A stretch of DNA of 64,000 bases. Source: Bacteroidales bacterium. Lineage in GTDB: Bacteria; Bacteroidota; Bacteroidia; Bacteroidales; JAADGE01. Made by a program: the position numbers and the translations under genes. The stretch is from contig JAIORQ010000052.1 in NCBI GenBank assembly GCA_021108035.1, forward strand, positions 124,001 through 188,000, read 5' to 3'. Under the pieces are notes generated by a model, which did no database searches, was not told the origin of the DNA, and was given only the letters and a program-made list of their open reading frames with translations. Shown here piece after piece: positions 27,247 to 35,041 of the stretch; positions within the stretch are counted from its first letter, which is position 1, and every line of letters starts with the position of its first letter.

Positions 27247-27687
27247 ATGAAATTACCGCGATACGAATTGCAGGCTGAAAAATCTTTAATGGTTTATGAA
27301 TTTATTAGTGAAGGGAACCAAGGGAAAATTTCTAAATTGATAAAATTTAGCGAAACATCTTTAAAAGGTTTTTATAATTTAGCTTTTGGCGATAAAGATT
27401 TAGAGACGGGTGATATTGATGATATGTCAATATCAAATAACGGGGATAGTGAAAAAGTATTGGCAACAGTTGTATCGGCAGTTTATTCATTTACAGAAGC
27501 AAATAAAGACGCATGGGTTTATGCAACCGGCAGCACAAAAGCAAGAACAAGACTTTACAGAATGGGTATTTCAAAATACTTTGATGAAGTTAGGCAAGAT
27601 TTTGAAATTTATGGGCTTAAAGAGGGAGAATGGCAAGATTTTGAATTAGAAAATGATTATGACGCATTTTTAGCAAGAAAGAAATAG
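27247..27687 (+). CDS. DUF6934-like small protein
   Basis: This 146-residue soluble protein resembles a Bacteroidota family (DUF6934, from memory) marked by LMVYEFISEGNQGKISKLIKF, an acidic middle, and WVYATGSTKARTRLYRMGI followed by a Tyr/Phe-rich strand. Members usually stand next to a very small gene, as here (27695, 7 bp downstream). This two-gene arrangement and patchy occurrence suggest a toxin-antitoxin-like or nuclease-related unit, but no catalytic motif is evident. It interrupts the lipid gene cluster and is probably an insertion. Confidence 0.6.
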   Translation: MKLPRYELQAEKSLMVYEFISEGNQGKISKLIKFSETSLKGFYNLAFGDKDLETGDIDDMSISNNGDSEKVLATVVSAVYSFTEANKDAWVYATGSTKARTRLYRMGISKYFDEVRQDFEIYGLKEGEWQDFELENDYDAFLARKK

Positions 27688-27694
27688 AAATATT

Positions 27695-27862
27695 ATGAAA
27701 TCAATTAAAGAAATCAATAAGAAAAAAATTCCGATAGTTTGTATTAACGACTCATTGGAAAAATATAAAACTATGCCTATTTTTCAGGATAAAGTAGATA
27801 AAGCAAATGAAGTTTTAAGAACAATAGGACTTCCTAAAAGGAAGAAGATAAAATCCCGTTAA
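27695..27862 (+). CDS. Small basic protein paired with DUF6934-like gene
   Basis: A 55-residue ORF (MKSIKEINKKKIPIVCINDS start, IGLPKRKKIKSR end) begins 7 bp after the preceding gene and is probably cotranslated. It is Lys/Arg-rich with one Cys and no recognised domain. Its 3' end overlaps the 3' end of the opposing dehydratase gene by 29 bp. The pair structure is typical of two-component addiction-like modules, but the role of each is not known. Confidence 0.55.
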   Translation: MKSIKEINKKKIPIVCINDSLEKYKTMPIFQDKVDKANEVLRTIGLPKRKKIKSR

Positions 27863-28214
27863 ACTTCAAAAACACAGTTTCTTCAAAAAATATTTGAGCA
27901 ATAACTTTATAGTTTTTGTCTTCTGTTACAGAATAATTTATTTTAAAAATAAGATTAGGATTAGCTTTCGGGTTAATCATCGATGTAAATTTTATGCTTC
28001 TTGCTTTTGAAGTCATCAGCTTAATTTTCAGATGCTCCGATAAAATTTCATTAATCATTTGCACACTTACTACACCCGGAACAACAGGATTGCCGGGAAA
28101 ATGCCCTTTATATATTTTGTGATTTGGATTTAATTCAATTTCTGCAATTAATTCACATTCAGTAGCATTTTTTAAAGTCGTTATTTTAAAAAAATCATTC
28201 AAAAGCATATTCAA
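27834..28214 (-). CDS. FabZ/FabA-like hot-dog dehydratase
   Basis: The 126-residue protein is a single hot-dog domain with the 3-hydroxyacyl-ACP dehydratase signature KGHFPGNPVVPGVVSVQM; the His is the catalytic residue and the acidic partner may be the Glu in INEIL. It would dehydrate 3-hydroxyacyl-ACP during polyene chain building. It ends an apparent leftward operon that begins with the ketosynthases near 36.8 kb. The gene after it on the opposite strand overlaps its last 29 bp. Confidence 0.8.
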   Translation of the reverse strand: MNMLLNDFFKITTLKNATECELIAEIELNPNHKIYKGHFPGNPVVPGVVSVQMINEILSEHLKIKLMTSKARSIKFTSMINPKANPNLIFKINYSVTEDKNYKVIAQIFFEETVFLKFNGILSSSF

Positions 28215-28216
28215 AC

Positions 28217-28816
28217 TTATTTAATGAAAGTCATTTTCATTACAAACTTAATATTTTTATGTTTAATACTTATTTTTTCAGGAATTTCGCCTTTGTATTC
28301 TTCATAAGTCAAAAAAGTATTTTTTCTGATTAAAGAATATCGAACTGCTTTTTGAGGAAGATGTGTTTGCCGGTTGAAATAATAAATTTCTTTTTCCCCT
28401 TTTGGCTTAACAGCATCTGAACCCGATTTTCTTTCTCGAAGATATTTTATTTCAGAATTAATATTTTGCATTAAAATAAATCTAAAATCACTGACCAATA
28501 ATTTTACGAACATTTTTTTGTTCATCGGTTCAAAGATGTGATATATTTTGTAAGTTTCCGAAAATATCTCAATATCAAAGAATTTCATTCCTATTTCATT
28601 AATAAAAACAATTCTGTGGCTGTTTGCTTGAGGCTTTATCACAATCATCCCCGATAAATCATTTTCGTATAAGTTGACTTTTGCTCTGTATATATATGAT
28701 TTTGATGTATCAGAAAGAACTTTTTTAAATTCAAATTCTTTGCTTACAGGTTGTAAGCTCGTTGTGATGCATGATTGCAGAAATATTGTGAGAATTATTA
28801 TTGTTAGTTTTTTCAT
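28217..28816 (-). CDS. Outer-membrane lipoprotein of lipid cluster
   Basis: A 199-residue lipoprotein with a lipobox-like signal (IILTIFLQSC) and a beta-rich body (LSGMIVIKPQANSHRIVFINEIGMKFFDIEIF). It resembles the small lipoproteins that accompany LolA-like carriers in aryl-polyene clusters (DUF3261-like role, uncertain). It lies 2 bp upstream of the dehydratase gene, so the two are probably cotranscribed. A likely role is acceptance or insertion of the lipid at the outer membrane, by analogy with LolB. Confidence 0.6.
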   Translation of the reverse strand: MKKLTIIILTIFLQSCITTSLQPVSKEFEFKKVLSDTSKSYIYRAKVNLYENDLSGMIVIKPQANSHRIVFINEIGMKFFDIEIFSETYKIYHIFEPMNKKMFVKLLVSDFRFILMQNINSEIKYLRERKSGSDAVKPKGEKEIYYFNRQTHLPQKAVRYSLIRKNTFLTYEEYKGEIPEKISIKHKNIKFVMKMTFIK

Positions 28817-28956
28817 TTTATAAGACGCATTTTTATCAGACGCTGATTAACGCAGATTTTTTATGATTGTTTTAGTTTTATCATAATAATCAGCGTAAAT
28901 CAGCGTCTGTATTTTATTTTTATCATAATAATCTTAATAAATCAGCGTCTAACTTT
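28817..28956. repeat. Copies of the agacgctgattt/atcataataatcagcg repeat family
   Basis: The spacer holds an L-orientation unit (agacgctgattaacgcag, near 28838-28857) and two R-orientation units (atcataataatcagcg with aatcagcgtct, near 28879-28905, and tcataataatcttaataaatcagcgtct, near 28922-28948). The last one ends 8 bp from the stop of the lolA-like gene at 28957. The same family surrounds the GxxExxY gene 2.3 kb away. Orientation changes give a hairpin-forming layout. Confidence 0.8.
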
Positions 28957-29589
28957 TTATCTTACCAAAAACTTCGACTTCGGAATATCAATATTTGTTT
29001 TTCTGTTGAAAAATTCAATCAATGTATAATCACCGGAATGTTCCAGCATTTTTATTTTGGAAACAGAATAATCTTTTTTATCAAAATAGAGATTTATTTC
29101 ACTTAAAAATTCTTTCATCTCGGCAGATAACGGAATTAGTTTTGCCAATATTTGTTTGCTGTTTTCAAAAAAACTGATTTTAAAGTTCTTACTTTCCAGA
29201 ATTTTACCTTGAAGCATCCCTACCATCAAATCATTGATTTCTTTGAACATCTTGTTTGAACCGGTATCAAACTTTTGTGTTTTATTGCCGTCATTTATCC
29301 ACATTATTCCGGCATTCATTATTATAAGATATTTGTACGGTTTAAAATATTCCCATCGTACTTTATCGGAAGCCTGAAAACTAAAATGACCGGTACTTTC
29401 AATATCATTTTCCAGAATATCAAGATGTTTGTATTGTTTAAAATCACTGTCAATAGTTTTGGTGTTTTTTGATGTTGCATTCAGTTTTTGAGCAATTGCT
29501 TTTTCATTTAAAACCTTTTTAAATGAAGTTGATTGAGCAATAGATGATAATGTCAAAATTATTGACAGAGCAGTAGTTATTAGTTTCAT
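28957..29589 (-). CDS. LolA-like periplasmic carrier
   Basis: The 210-residue exported protein has a signal peptide (ALSIILTLSSIAQS) and a LolA/LolB half-barrel pattern: DFKQYKHLDILENDIESTGHF, SDKVRWEYFKPYKYLIIMN, ISFFENSKQILAKLIP and YFDKKDYSVSKIKMLEHSGDYTLIEF. Cluster-associated LolA homologues probably ferry the polyene lipid or its lipoprotein to the outer membrane. It sits 5 bp from the preceding gene in the leftward unit. Confidence 0.8.
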   Translation of the reverse strand: MKLITTALSIILTLSSIAQSTSFKKVLNEKAIAQKLNATSKNTKTIDSDFKQYKHLDILENDIESTGHFSFQASDKVRWEYFKPYKYLIIMNAGIMWINDGNKTQKFDTGSNKMFKEINDLMVGMLQGKILESKNFKISFFENSKQILAKLIPLSAEMKEFLSEINLYFDKKDYSVSKIKMLEHSGDYTLIEFFNRKTNIDIPKSKFLVR

Positions 29590-29593
29590 TTTT

Positions 29594-30316
29594 TTACTTA
29601 TTGAGCTTAATATTAGGTAATTTTATTGAAGATCCCGTATTTTTATCTTTTAATCGAACAGATAAATAAAGTTGATTATAATTTTCAATTATTTCTTTGA
29701 CCTTTTCTGTTATTTTACAACCGGGCACTTTGTATTCACCGTCTGTACCGTTACCGGCATAAGAAATACTGTAACTTGTTACGGAATAATTGCTTGTTTC
29801 AATTATAATGCATTTAAAATTATTAAATTTAGTTTTATCATATCTTCCGATATATTCTTGACTGAAATAGTTGTCAGATTGTTTATGTAACTTGTCATTT
29901 TGGGATACCTTTATAATTGGGCTTATCAAATAATTGTCGAATTTATTTTTATATAGTTCTGCTTTATTACTGTAGAACTCATATAATTTTTGACTTGCAT
30001 TTTTATAATCACCGCTGAAGAAAAATTGCTTTTTCATTTTACTGTCATAGACGCTGAAGAACTTTCCGTTCCACCAGTAATATTTTTTTTTGTTTCCGTT
30101 TTCTTCTTCAACGACTTTATATAGGTCAAAATTGAAATGACCTGTTAATTTAGTTGTTCCTTCGTTAATAGTTGTCTTTAAATATTGGAAGCAATTATCA
30201 ATGGCATATACTTTATCTTTCGAATTATCGTAAGAAGTGTTCAATTCATTATCGCTGATTTGAGCTGTAATTGAAGTTGCTGTAAACAACATCAAAATAA
30301 AAAGAATGTTTTTCAT
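29594..30316 (-). CDS. Exported protein of unknown function in lipid cluster
   Basis: A 240-residue protein with a clear signal peptide (ILFILMLFTATSITAQ). The mature part has alternating short strands and many Tyr/Lys/Asn residues and no motif I recognise (TKLTGHFNFDLYKVVEEENG, YYWWNGKFFSVYDSKMKKQF). The phrase TGHFNF is also seen in the LolA-like neighbour (STGHFSF), and the segment KFFSVYDSKMKKQFFFSGDYKNA hints at a related LolA-like fold. It is only 4 bp from both neighbours. Confidence 0.5.
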   Translation of the reverse strand: MKNILFILMLFTATSITAQISDNELNTSYDNSKDKVYAIDNCFQYLKTTINEGTTKLTGHFNFDLYKVVEEENGNKKKYYWWNGKFFSVYDSKMKKQFFFSGDYKNASQKLYEFYSNKAELYKNKFDNYLISPIIKVSQNDKLHKQSDNYFSQEYIGRYDKTKFNNFKCIIIETSNYSVTSYSISYAGNGTDGEYKVPGCKITEKVKEIIENYNQLYLSVRLKDKNTGSSIKLPNIKLNK

Positions 30317-30320
30317 GTGT

Positions 30321-31043
30321 TTATGATTTTTTATTTTTTAAACGTAAAAACTCCTCTAAAATTTCAACAGTATTCGTTTTTGTATCATGAAATAAAACAA
30401 TGTTTCCCGGTTTAGCTTTTTCAAGTCTTTTTAAAACTGTTTTTTTATCTTTAACAGTATCCAAAGAACGTATACTCCAACCAATTGTTTCCAAATTTAA
30501 TTTTTTGACAGCTTTTGCAATATTAGGATTTGTAACTCCGAAAGGCGGTCGAAAAATAATGCAATCTTTTCCGGAAATTTTTTTAATGAGTTTATTTGTT
30601 TTATCAAGTTCTTTAATAACTTTTGAAGTTCTGAAAAAATCAAAATAATATGAGTGAGAGTAGGAGTGATTACCGATTTCATGTCCTTGTTCTGCAATTT
30701 GTTTTAGAATTTCAGGATGTTTTTCAATTTTTTCACCGATACAAAAAAAAGTAGCTTTTTTATTATACTTTTTTAAGACTTTCAAGATTTTTGGAGTAGT
30801 GTTCGGGTCGGGTCCGTCGTCAAAAGTTAAGTGTATTTTACTTTTGTCTTCTGAAATACACTTTATATTCATATAAAACTGTGAGCATACATTCTTTGCA
30901 CCGAGGAACAATATAAAGGAATAAATTAAAAAAGGGATTACAAAGTAAAGAGCAGAAAACGGATACAAAATTCTTAATACAATAATAATTAAGAAAATGG
31001 TAAGAAAAGCGAATGTTGTATTTTTGAAATTAAAAACTTTCAT
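30321..31043 (-). CDS. Polysaccharide deacetylase (NodB domain), membrane-anchored
   Basis: Two N-terminal membrane helices (FAFLTIFLIIIVLRILYPF and ALYFVIPFLIYSFILFLG) are followed by a NodB domain: THLTFDDGPDPNTTP-like metal site (HLTFDDGPD), EIGNHSYSHSYY, IFRPPFGVTNP, and IVLFHDT near the end. These are the family's Asp-His-His metal ligands and catalytic residues. I start at 31043 (MKVFNFKN). The in-frame ATG at 31097 would lie inside the flanking repeat, and a TAAATTTG promoter-like box (31062-31069) lies between the two. Such deacetylases occur in flexirubin/aryl-polyene clusters. Confidence 0.85.
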   Translation of the reverse strand: MKVFNFKNTTFAFLTIFLIIIVLRILYPFSALYFVIPFLIYSFILFLGAKNVCSQFYMNIKCISEDKSKIHLTFDDGPDPNTTPKILKVLKKYNKKATFFCIGEKIEKHPEILKQIAEQGHEIGNHSYSHSYYFDFFRTSKVIKELDKTNKLIKKISGKDCIIFRPPFGVTNPNIAKAVKKLNLETIGWSIRSLDTVKDKKTVLKRLEKAKPGNIVLFHDTKTNTVEILEEFLRLKNKKS

Positions 31044-31082
31044 ATTCGATGCGATATTTCGCAAATTTATATGCTTTTTTTT

Positions 31083-31192
31083 TATCATAATAATCATAGT
31101 AAATCATAGTAAATTTTTTCAGACGCAGATTTACACAGATTTTTTATGATTTTTTTGCAGATGCAGATTATCACTAATTATTTATGATTTTT
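31083..31192. repeat. L-oriented repeat copies beside GxxExxY relic
   Basis: This stretch contains tatcataataatcatag followed by inverted units cagacgcagatttacacag (about 31120-31138) and gcagatgcagattatcacta (about 31157-31176), each followed by tttatgattttt. They are in the opposite orientation to the tandem array at 31705-31960, so the GxxExxY gene and its relic are bracketed by inverted members of one repeat family. Confidence 0.75.
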
Positions 31193-31194
31193 AC

Positions 31195-31227
31195 TTAAAT
31201 GTCTGAATGCTTGTAATTTTCTTTCAT
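31195..31227 (-). pseudogene. 10-codon relic of a second GxxExxY gene
   Basis: The minus strand reads MKENYKHSDI then TAA. The intact gene 440 bp upstream begins MKSNFKHSDISEK, so seven of ten residues match. The 45 bp upstream of both ATG codons also match (31225-31270 against 31669-31714). The relic breaks directly into repeat units at its 3' side. Confidence 0.75.
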
Positions 31228-31270
31228 AACTTATTTTTTAAATCATAATAATCATAAAAAATCAGCGTCA
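31225..31270. repeat. Direct repeat, left copy (promoter-side sequence of GxxExxY)
   Basis: cataacttattttttaaatcataataatcat... aligns without gaps to 31669-31714, with a few mismatches. It includes a GxxExxY start codon on the minus strand and one R unit ending atcagcgtc. This copy also encodes the last residues and the stop of the intact gene. Confidence 0.8.
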
Positions 31271-31671
31271 ATTTTTTTTATCTTGTTTTTGTATTCTTTG
31301 GTTAATACACGTCTTGTAATTTGTGGTTTAGGGCCAAAATTTAAAATTAATCCTACTTCAATATTAGTAGCTTTCAGATAATTGACAAGTTGAATTTCGT
31401 GTTCATCAATTATATTTTTTACAGCTTTTAATTCAACAATTACGTTATCTTCAACAATTATATCCGGATAATAATCACCAATGTTTTGATTTTTATACAG
31501 AACTTCAACAGCTTGTTGTCTTTTTCTCTCTAAACCTAAATCTTTCAATTCAATCATCATTGCCTTTTCATAAACTTTCTCTAAAAAGCCGTAACCTAAT
31601 TCGTTATAAACATTATAAAATGCTTTGATAATTTTTTCTGAAATGTCGGAATGTTTAAAATTTGATTTCAT
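31252..31671 (-). CDS. GxxExxY protein (PD-(D/E)XK nuclease-like)
   Basis: The 139-residue protein shows the family's name motif GFLEKVYEKAM (residues about 29-39) and a PD-(D/E)XK-type core: YYPDIIVEDNVIVELKAVK holds the Asp and the Glu-x-Lys, with HEIQLVNYLKATNIEVGLILNFG as the following helix-strand. The fold suggests a nuclease, but the biological role of the family is unknown. The last residues (DADFL) and the TGA are encoded by repeat sequence, and the gene is wholly enclosed by copies of one repeat family, as if gene and repeats move or persist together. Confidence 0.85.
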   Translation of the reverse strand: MKSNFKHSDISEKIIKAFYNVYNELGYGFLEKVYEKAMMIELKDLGLERKRQQAVEVLYKNQNIGDYYPDIIVEDNVIVELKAVKNIIDEHEIQLVNYLKATNIEVGLILNFGPKPQITRRVLTKEYKNKIKKIDADFL

Positions 31672-31990
31672 AACTTATTTTTTTTATCATAATAATCATA
31701 GTCAATCAGCGTCTCATTATTTTTTAATCATAATAATCAGCGAAAATCAGCGTCTCATTATTTTTTAATCATAATAATCAGCGAAAATCAGCGTCTCATT
31801 ATTTTTTAATCATAATAATCAGCGAAAATCAGCGTCTCATTATTTTTTAATCATAATAATCAGCGAAAATCAGCGTCTCATTATTTTTTAATCATAATAA
31901 TCAGCGAAAATCAGCGTCTCATTATTTTTTAATCATAATAATCAGCGAAAATCAGCGTCTAAATTTTTAAACATAACAATCAGCGAAAAT
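31669..31990. repeat. 41-bp tandem array (seven units)
   Basis: The decamer atcagcgtct starts at 31705, 31746, 31787, 31828, 31869, 31910 and 31951, exactly 41 bp apart. The unit is cgaaaatcag-cgtctcatta-ttttttaatc-ataataatca-g, almost invariant. There is no variable spacer, so this is not a CRISPR array. An eighth, diverged half unit (aaatcagcatcag) lies at 31986-31998, where it forms the 3' end of the ketosynthase-like gene. The left end merges with the direct-repeat copy at 31669-31714. Confidence 0.9.
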
Positions 31991-33053
31991 CAGCATCAGC
32001 ATTCGACAATAACATAAACGAATGATTAATATTAAAATAATGATTATAAATTAAGATATTTTTAATTTTTGTCGGTTTTTTTTCATTTAACATAATAAAT
32101 TCCGGTATTTTTTGTGATTTCATAATATTTGCACCCAACCATAAAGCAAAAGCACTTGCTGTTTGATATTCACCTGTTAAATGTTTAAAGTATGCAGAAG
32201 GCATACCGGAGAAGTTATCGTTCAAAAAAATATCATATATTTTATCTCTTTCAAAATCACCACTGTTACCGGTAATAATTAAATCAATATCTTCTTTAAT
32301 TGTATTGTTTTCTTTCAAAAAAGTATGTAATTCATTATTTATATCATTGTTATTTTCAGGCTTATATATCATTTTAAGACCTTTTAGTGATGCATAAGTT
32401 TCTTCTTTTTTTTCAGATGATAAAACAAAAAAAGAAACTCCTTCACCGCATAAAGCACCTGAAGTATTTGACTTTAATATGTTTGTATTGTTAATTGCTT
32501 TCTGTTTCCACCAACCTGTTTTTTTTGAAATATTAAAATAATGCTTTGTCATTTCATCGGCACCACCAATTAAAATATTTTTTTTGCCTTCATTAATATG
32601 CATTATTCCGTCAAATAATGCAGATTCAAAAGAAAATCCTCTGTGGACATATGTGAAGTTATAAGCATGGCATTTAATCCTTAATGCTATTTGAGCAGCA
32701 ACCGTATTATGTGTTGATTGAATAAAAGACGTAGGTGTTAGAAATTTTTCATCATTTCCAAGCATATTTTCCAGAAACCGTTCAGTATCTGTAACAATTC
32801 CTAATCCTGTTCCTGCAATAACAGCATCAGGCATATCAATCTCGGCTTCTTGCATTGCAATTTGCGAGCAAATAATTCCGTTTTTAACGGTTTTGCTCAT
32901 TCGTCTTGCTTCAATCGGTTTCATGTATTCTTTGTAGCTTGGTTTAATCGACTGTAAAAATTCTTCGTTATATTCAACAATTCCCTTTAAGAAATTTTCA
33001 AAGTTCAAAGAATTTTGAGGTGATAAACTTGCTGTACCGTTTATATAAAACAT
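31980..33053 (-). CDS. Ketosynthase-like protein lacking the catalytic Cys (chain-length-factor type)
   Basis: The 357-residue protein has a thiolase fold (FYINGTASLSPQN start, DAVIAGTGLGIVTDTERFLENM, LTPTSFIQSTHNTVAAQIAL, NILIGGADEMTKHYF). At the nucleophile position it reads TYVHRGFSFESALFDG instead of the usual ACSS motif, so it is probably a structural or chain-length-determining partner of an active ketosynthase. It is 3 bp from the active ketosynthase gene. Its last residues (NADADFR) and the stop codon fall in repeat sequence, so the natural C-terminus may have been altered by the repeat. Confidence 0.82.
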   Translation of the reverse strand: MFYINGTASLSPQNSLNFENFLKGIVEYNEEFLQSIKPSYKEYMKPIEARRMSKTVKNGIICSQIAMQEAEIDMPDAVIAGTGLGIVTDTERFLENMLGNDEKFLTPTSFIQSTHNTVAAQIALRIKCHAYNFTYVHRGFSFESALFDGIMHINEGKKNILIGGADEMTKHYFNISKKTGWWKQKAINNTNILKSNTSGALCGEGVSFFVLSSEKKEETYASLKGLKMIYKPENNNDINNELHTFLKENNTIKEDIDLIITGNSGDFERDKIYDIFLNDNFSGMPSAYFKHLTGEYQTASAFALWLGANIMKSQKIPEFIMLNEKKPTKIKNILIYNHYFNINHSFMLLSNADADFR

Positions 33054-33056
33054 TTT

Positions 33057-34256
33057 TTAAACCTTTGAAATTACAAGCGATGTTCCGTTTCCGCCAAAAC
33101 CAAATGAATTTGACAAAATGTGATTGATATTAATATTTTTTATTAATTTAGTTTCAGGAATTAAATTTAAGGATTCTATCGGAGTTTTGAATCTTAAATT
33201 CGGAAAAATTATTTGATTTTGTATAGACAGAACAGAAAAAATAGCTTCAACACTTCCGGCAGCAGCCAATGTATGCCCGGTATATGCTTTTGTTGAGCTG
33301 AATTTCGGAATTTTGTTTTTAAATAATCTGTTTATAGCTTTACCTTCCGAAAAATCATTGTTCTCTGTTCCGGTTCCGTGAACATTGATGTAATCTATAT
33401 CATCAGCTTGAAGTTTTGCTTTTTTTAATGCCTCACTCATTGCTAAAAAAGGACCGTAACCGTCAGGCGATGATGCTGTTTGGTGATAAGCGTCATTAGC
33501 ATTTGCATAAGCTGATAAAACTGCAAGAGGTGTTTTTCTTTCTTTTTTAACAAGTTCTTCAGATTCCAAAATTAAGAATGCGGCAGCTTCACCCAAATTA
33601 AGACCCTTTCTTTCATTGTCAAAAGGTTTGCAAGGCTCTTTGTCTAAAATCATTAATGTATTAAAACCGTTTAATGTGAATTTTGCTAATGCATCTGTTC
33701 CTCCTGCGACAACTCTGTCAAGAAAACCGTTTTTTATAAGACGAGCTCCTGTCATAATTGCATTTGATGAAGATGAACATGCAGTACTGATGGTTGTCAT
33801 AAATTCCTTTATCCCGAAATAATCGGCAATTTTTTCAGTACTGTCAGCAGCTTCGTGAGTTTTTATAAAATCATTAGTATAATCTGTATTCAGAAAATCC
33901 AAATAATATTTCTCACTGGATCCCATACCGGCGACTGTTGTTGCTGAAACTATGCCTGTTTTATATTGATTAATATCCGTGATGCCTGAATTTAAAATCG
34001 CCTCTTTTGCAGCTTTAATACCTAATAAGGCATTTCTTGTATAAGCATCGTTTTTATTAAGATTTAATATTTGAAGCAGTTCATCATCAGTTAACTTTAC
34101 TTCTCCTACAGGTATTTCATCTTTATAAACAGTATCTAATTGAGTAATTTTGCTGATTCCGGACTTCTTTTCTTTAAGAGATTTAAAGTTTTCAGCAACA
34201 TTATTACCAATAGCTGTAACAACGCCAATGCCTGTTATGTATATTTTGTTATTCAA
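33057..34256 (-). CDS. Active beta-ketoacyl-ACP synthase (FabF type)
   Basis: The 399-residue enzyme has the full Cys-His-His triad: Cys160 in TTISTACSSSSNA, His in YINVHGTGTENND, and His in AYTGHTLAAAGSVEA. The tail (SNSFGFGGNGTSLVISKV) is typical of KAS II. It would extend acyl-ACP by malonyl condensation in the polyene pathway, with the adjacent Cys-less homologue as its partner and the adjacent ACP as carrier. Its start overlaps the ACP stop by 4 bp (ATGA), showing tight coupling. Confidence 0.92.
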   Translation of the reverse strand: MNNKIYITGIGVVTAIGNNVAENFKSLKEKKSGISKITQLDTVYKDEIPVGEVKLTDDELLQILNLNKNDAYTRNALLGIKAAKEAILNSGITDINQYKTGIVSATTVAGMGSSEKYYLDFLNTDYTNDFIKTHEAADSTEKIADYFGIKEFMTTISTACSSSSNAIMTGARLIKNGFLDRVVAGGTDALAKFTLNGFNTLMILDKEPCKPFDNERKGLNLGEAAAFLILESEELVKKERKTPLAVLSAYANANDAYHQTASSPDGYGPFLAMSEALKKAKLQADDIDYINVHGTGTENNDFSEGKAINRLFKNKIPKFSSTKAYTGHTLAAAGSVEAIFSVLSIQNQIIFPNLRFKTPIESLNLIPETKLIKNININHILSNSFGFGGNGTSLVISKV

Positions 34257-34510
34257 TTTTTTTGATGTTCATTTATGTATTCAGCCAATGTTTTTACGGA
34301 GAAAAATATCTTTTGCCCGTCTTTCGGATTTTCAATTTTTATTCCGTAATTTTTTTCCAACAATACGATAAGTTCAAGAGCATCAATTGAGTCTAAACCC
34401 AGCCCGTCACCAAATAACGGTTCTTCCGTATCAATTTCATCAGGCTCCATATCTTCAAGATTAAGTGCTTCTATGATTTGTTCTTTCAGTTTTAAAATTA
34501 ATTCTTCCAT
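34253..34510 (-). CDS. Acyl carrier protein
   Basis: The 85-residue acidic protein is a carrier protein with the phosphopantetheine attachment Ser41 in GDGLGLDSIDALELIVLL. It lies inside the ketosynthase genes and is therefore a dedicated carrier for this cluster rather than the housekeeping AcpP. Its stop codon overlaps the next gene's start. Confidence 0.93.
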   Translation of the reverse strand: MEELILKLKEQIIEALNLEDMEPDEIDTEEPLFGDGLGLDSIDALELIVLLEKNYGIKIENPKDGQKIFFSVKTLAEYINEHQKN

Positions 34511-34517
34511 TAAAGTT

Positions 34518-34961
34518 TTATTTAATATTTATTCGTTCATAAAATATTGAGGACTTTTGCGGGTCACTATTGCCTTTTGCAAGTCCTATTTTGTTATCAT
34601 TAATAAATTCTGCTTGAAACTCATTGCTTGTACTGTTACCGTACATTGCGAATAATTCGGCTGCAATTTTTGATTCAGTTATTGTAAATGCAAAATTTGA
34701 ATTTCTTTTGATTTGTTTTATCCATACATCACCTTCTTCGGCAAACATTTTTACATATTTTGAATCTGAAAGCTTTATTATTTTTCCTTTAAGATTTCCA
34801 TCTTCTTCAAAAATTTTAATTTGCATACCGATAAATGAACCTCTTCCTTTCAATTCCCATTCACCAATAAACTTTTGTTCTTCAACATATTTATATTTTG
34901 AATTGCAGCTTATTGAAAGAGTTAATATTATGAAGATGATGATATATTGTAATTGTCTCAT
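34518..34961 (-). CDS. Small lipoprotein of unknown function
   Basis: A 147-residue lipoprotein (signal IIIFIILTLSISC) with a lipocalin-like beginning: KFIGEWELKGRGSFIGMQIKIFEEDGNLKGKI. The pattern of a GxW motif followed by beta-strands suggests a small calycin-like barrel, but this is a guess. It lies between the ACP and the fused ketosynthase genes, 7 bp from the former, so it is probably part of the lipid cluster. Confidence 0.55.
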   Translation of the reverse strand: MRQLQYIIIFIILTLSISCNSKYKYVEEQKFIGEWELKGRGSFIGMQIKIFEEDGNLKGKIIKLSDSKYVKMFAEEGDVWIKQIKRNSNFAFTITESKIAAELFAMYGNSTSNEFQAEFINDNKIGLAKGNSDPQKSSIFYERINIK

Positions 34962-35041
34962 ATTTAGAGTTCTTCTTTATACTCTGTTTTTTAAATCGGA
35001 TATTTTTTAAACCAAATTTAATCCGGCAATATTAACAATAA

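Noticed and set aside
31669-31990. Possible CRISPR array
   Set aside because: The whole 41-bp unit is conserved, with no variable spacers, so it is a tandem repeat.
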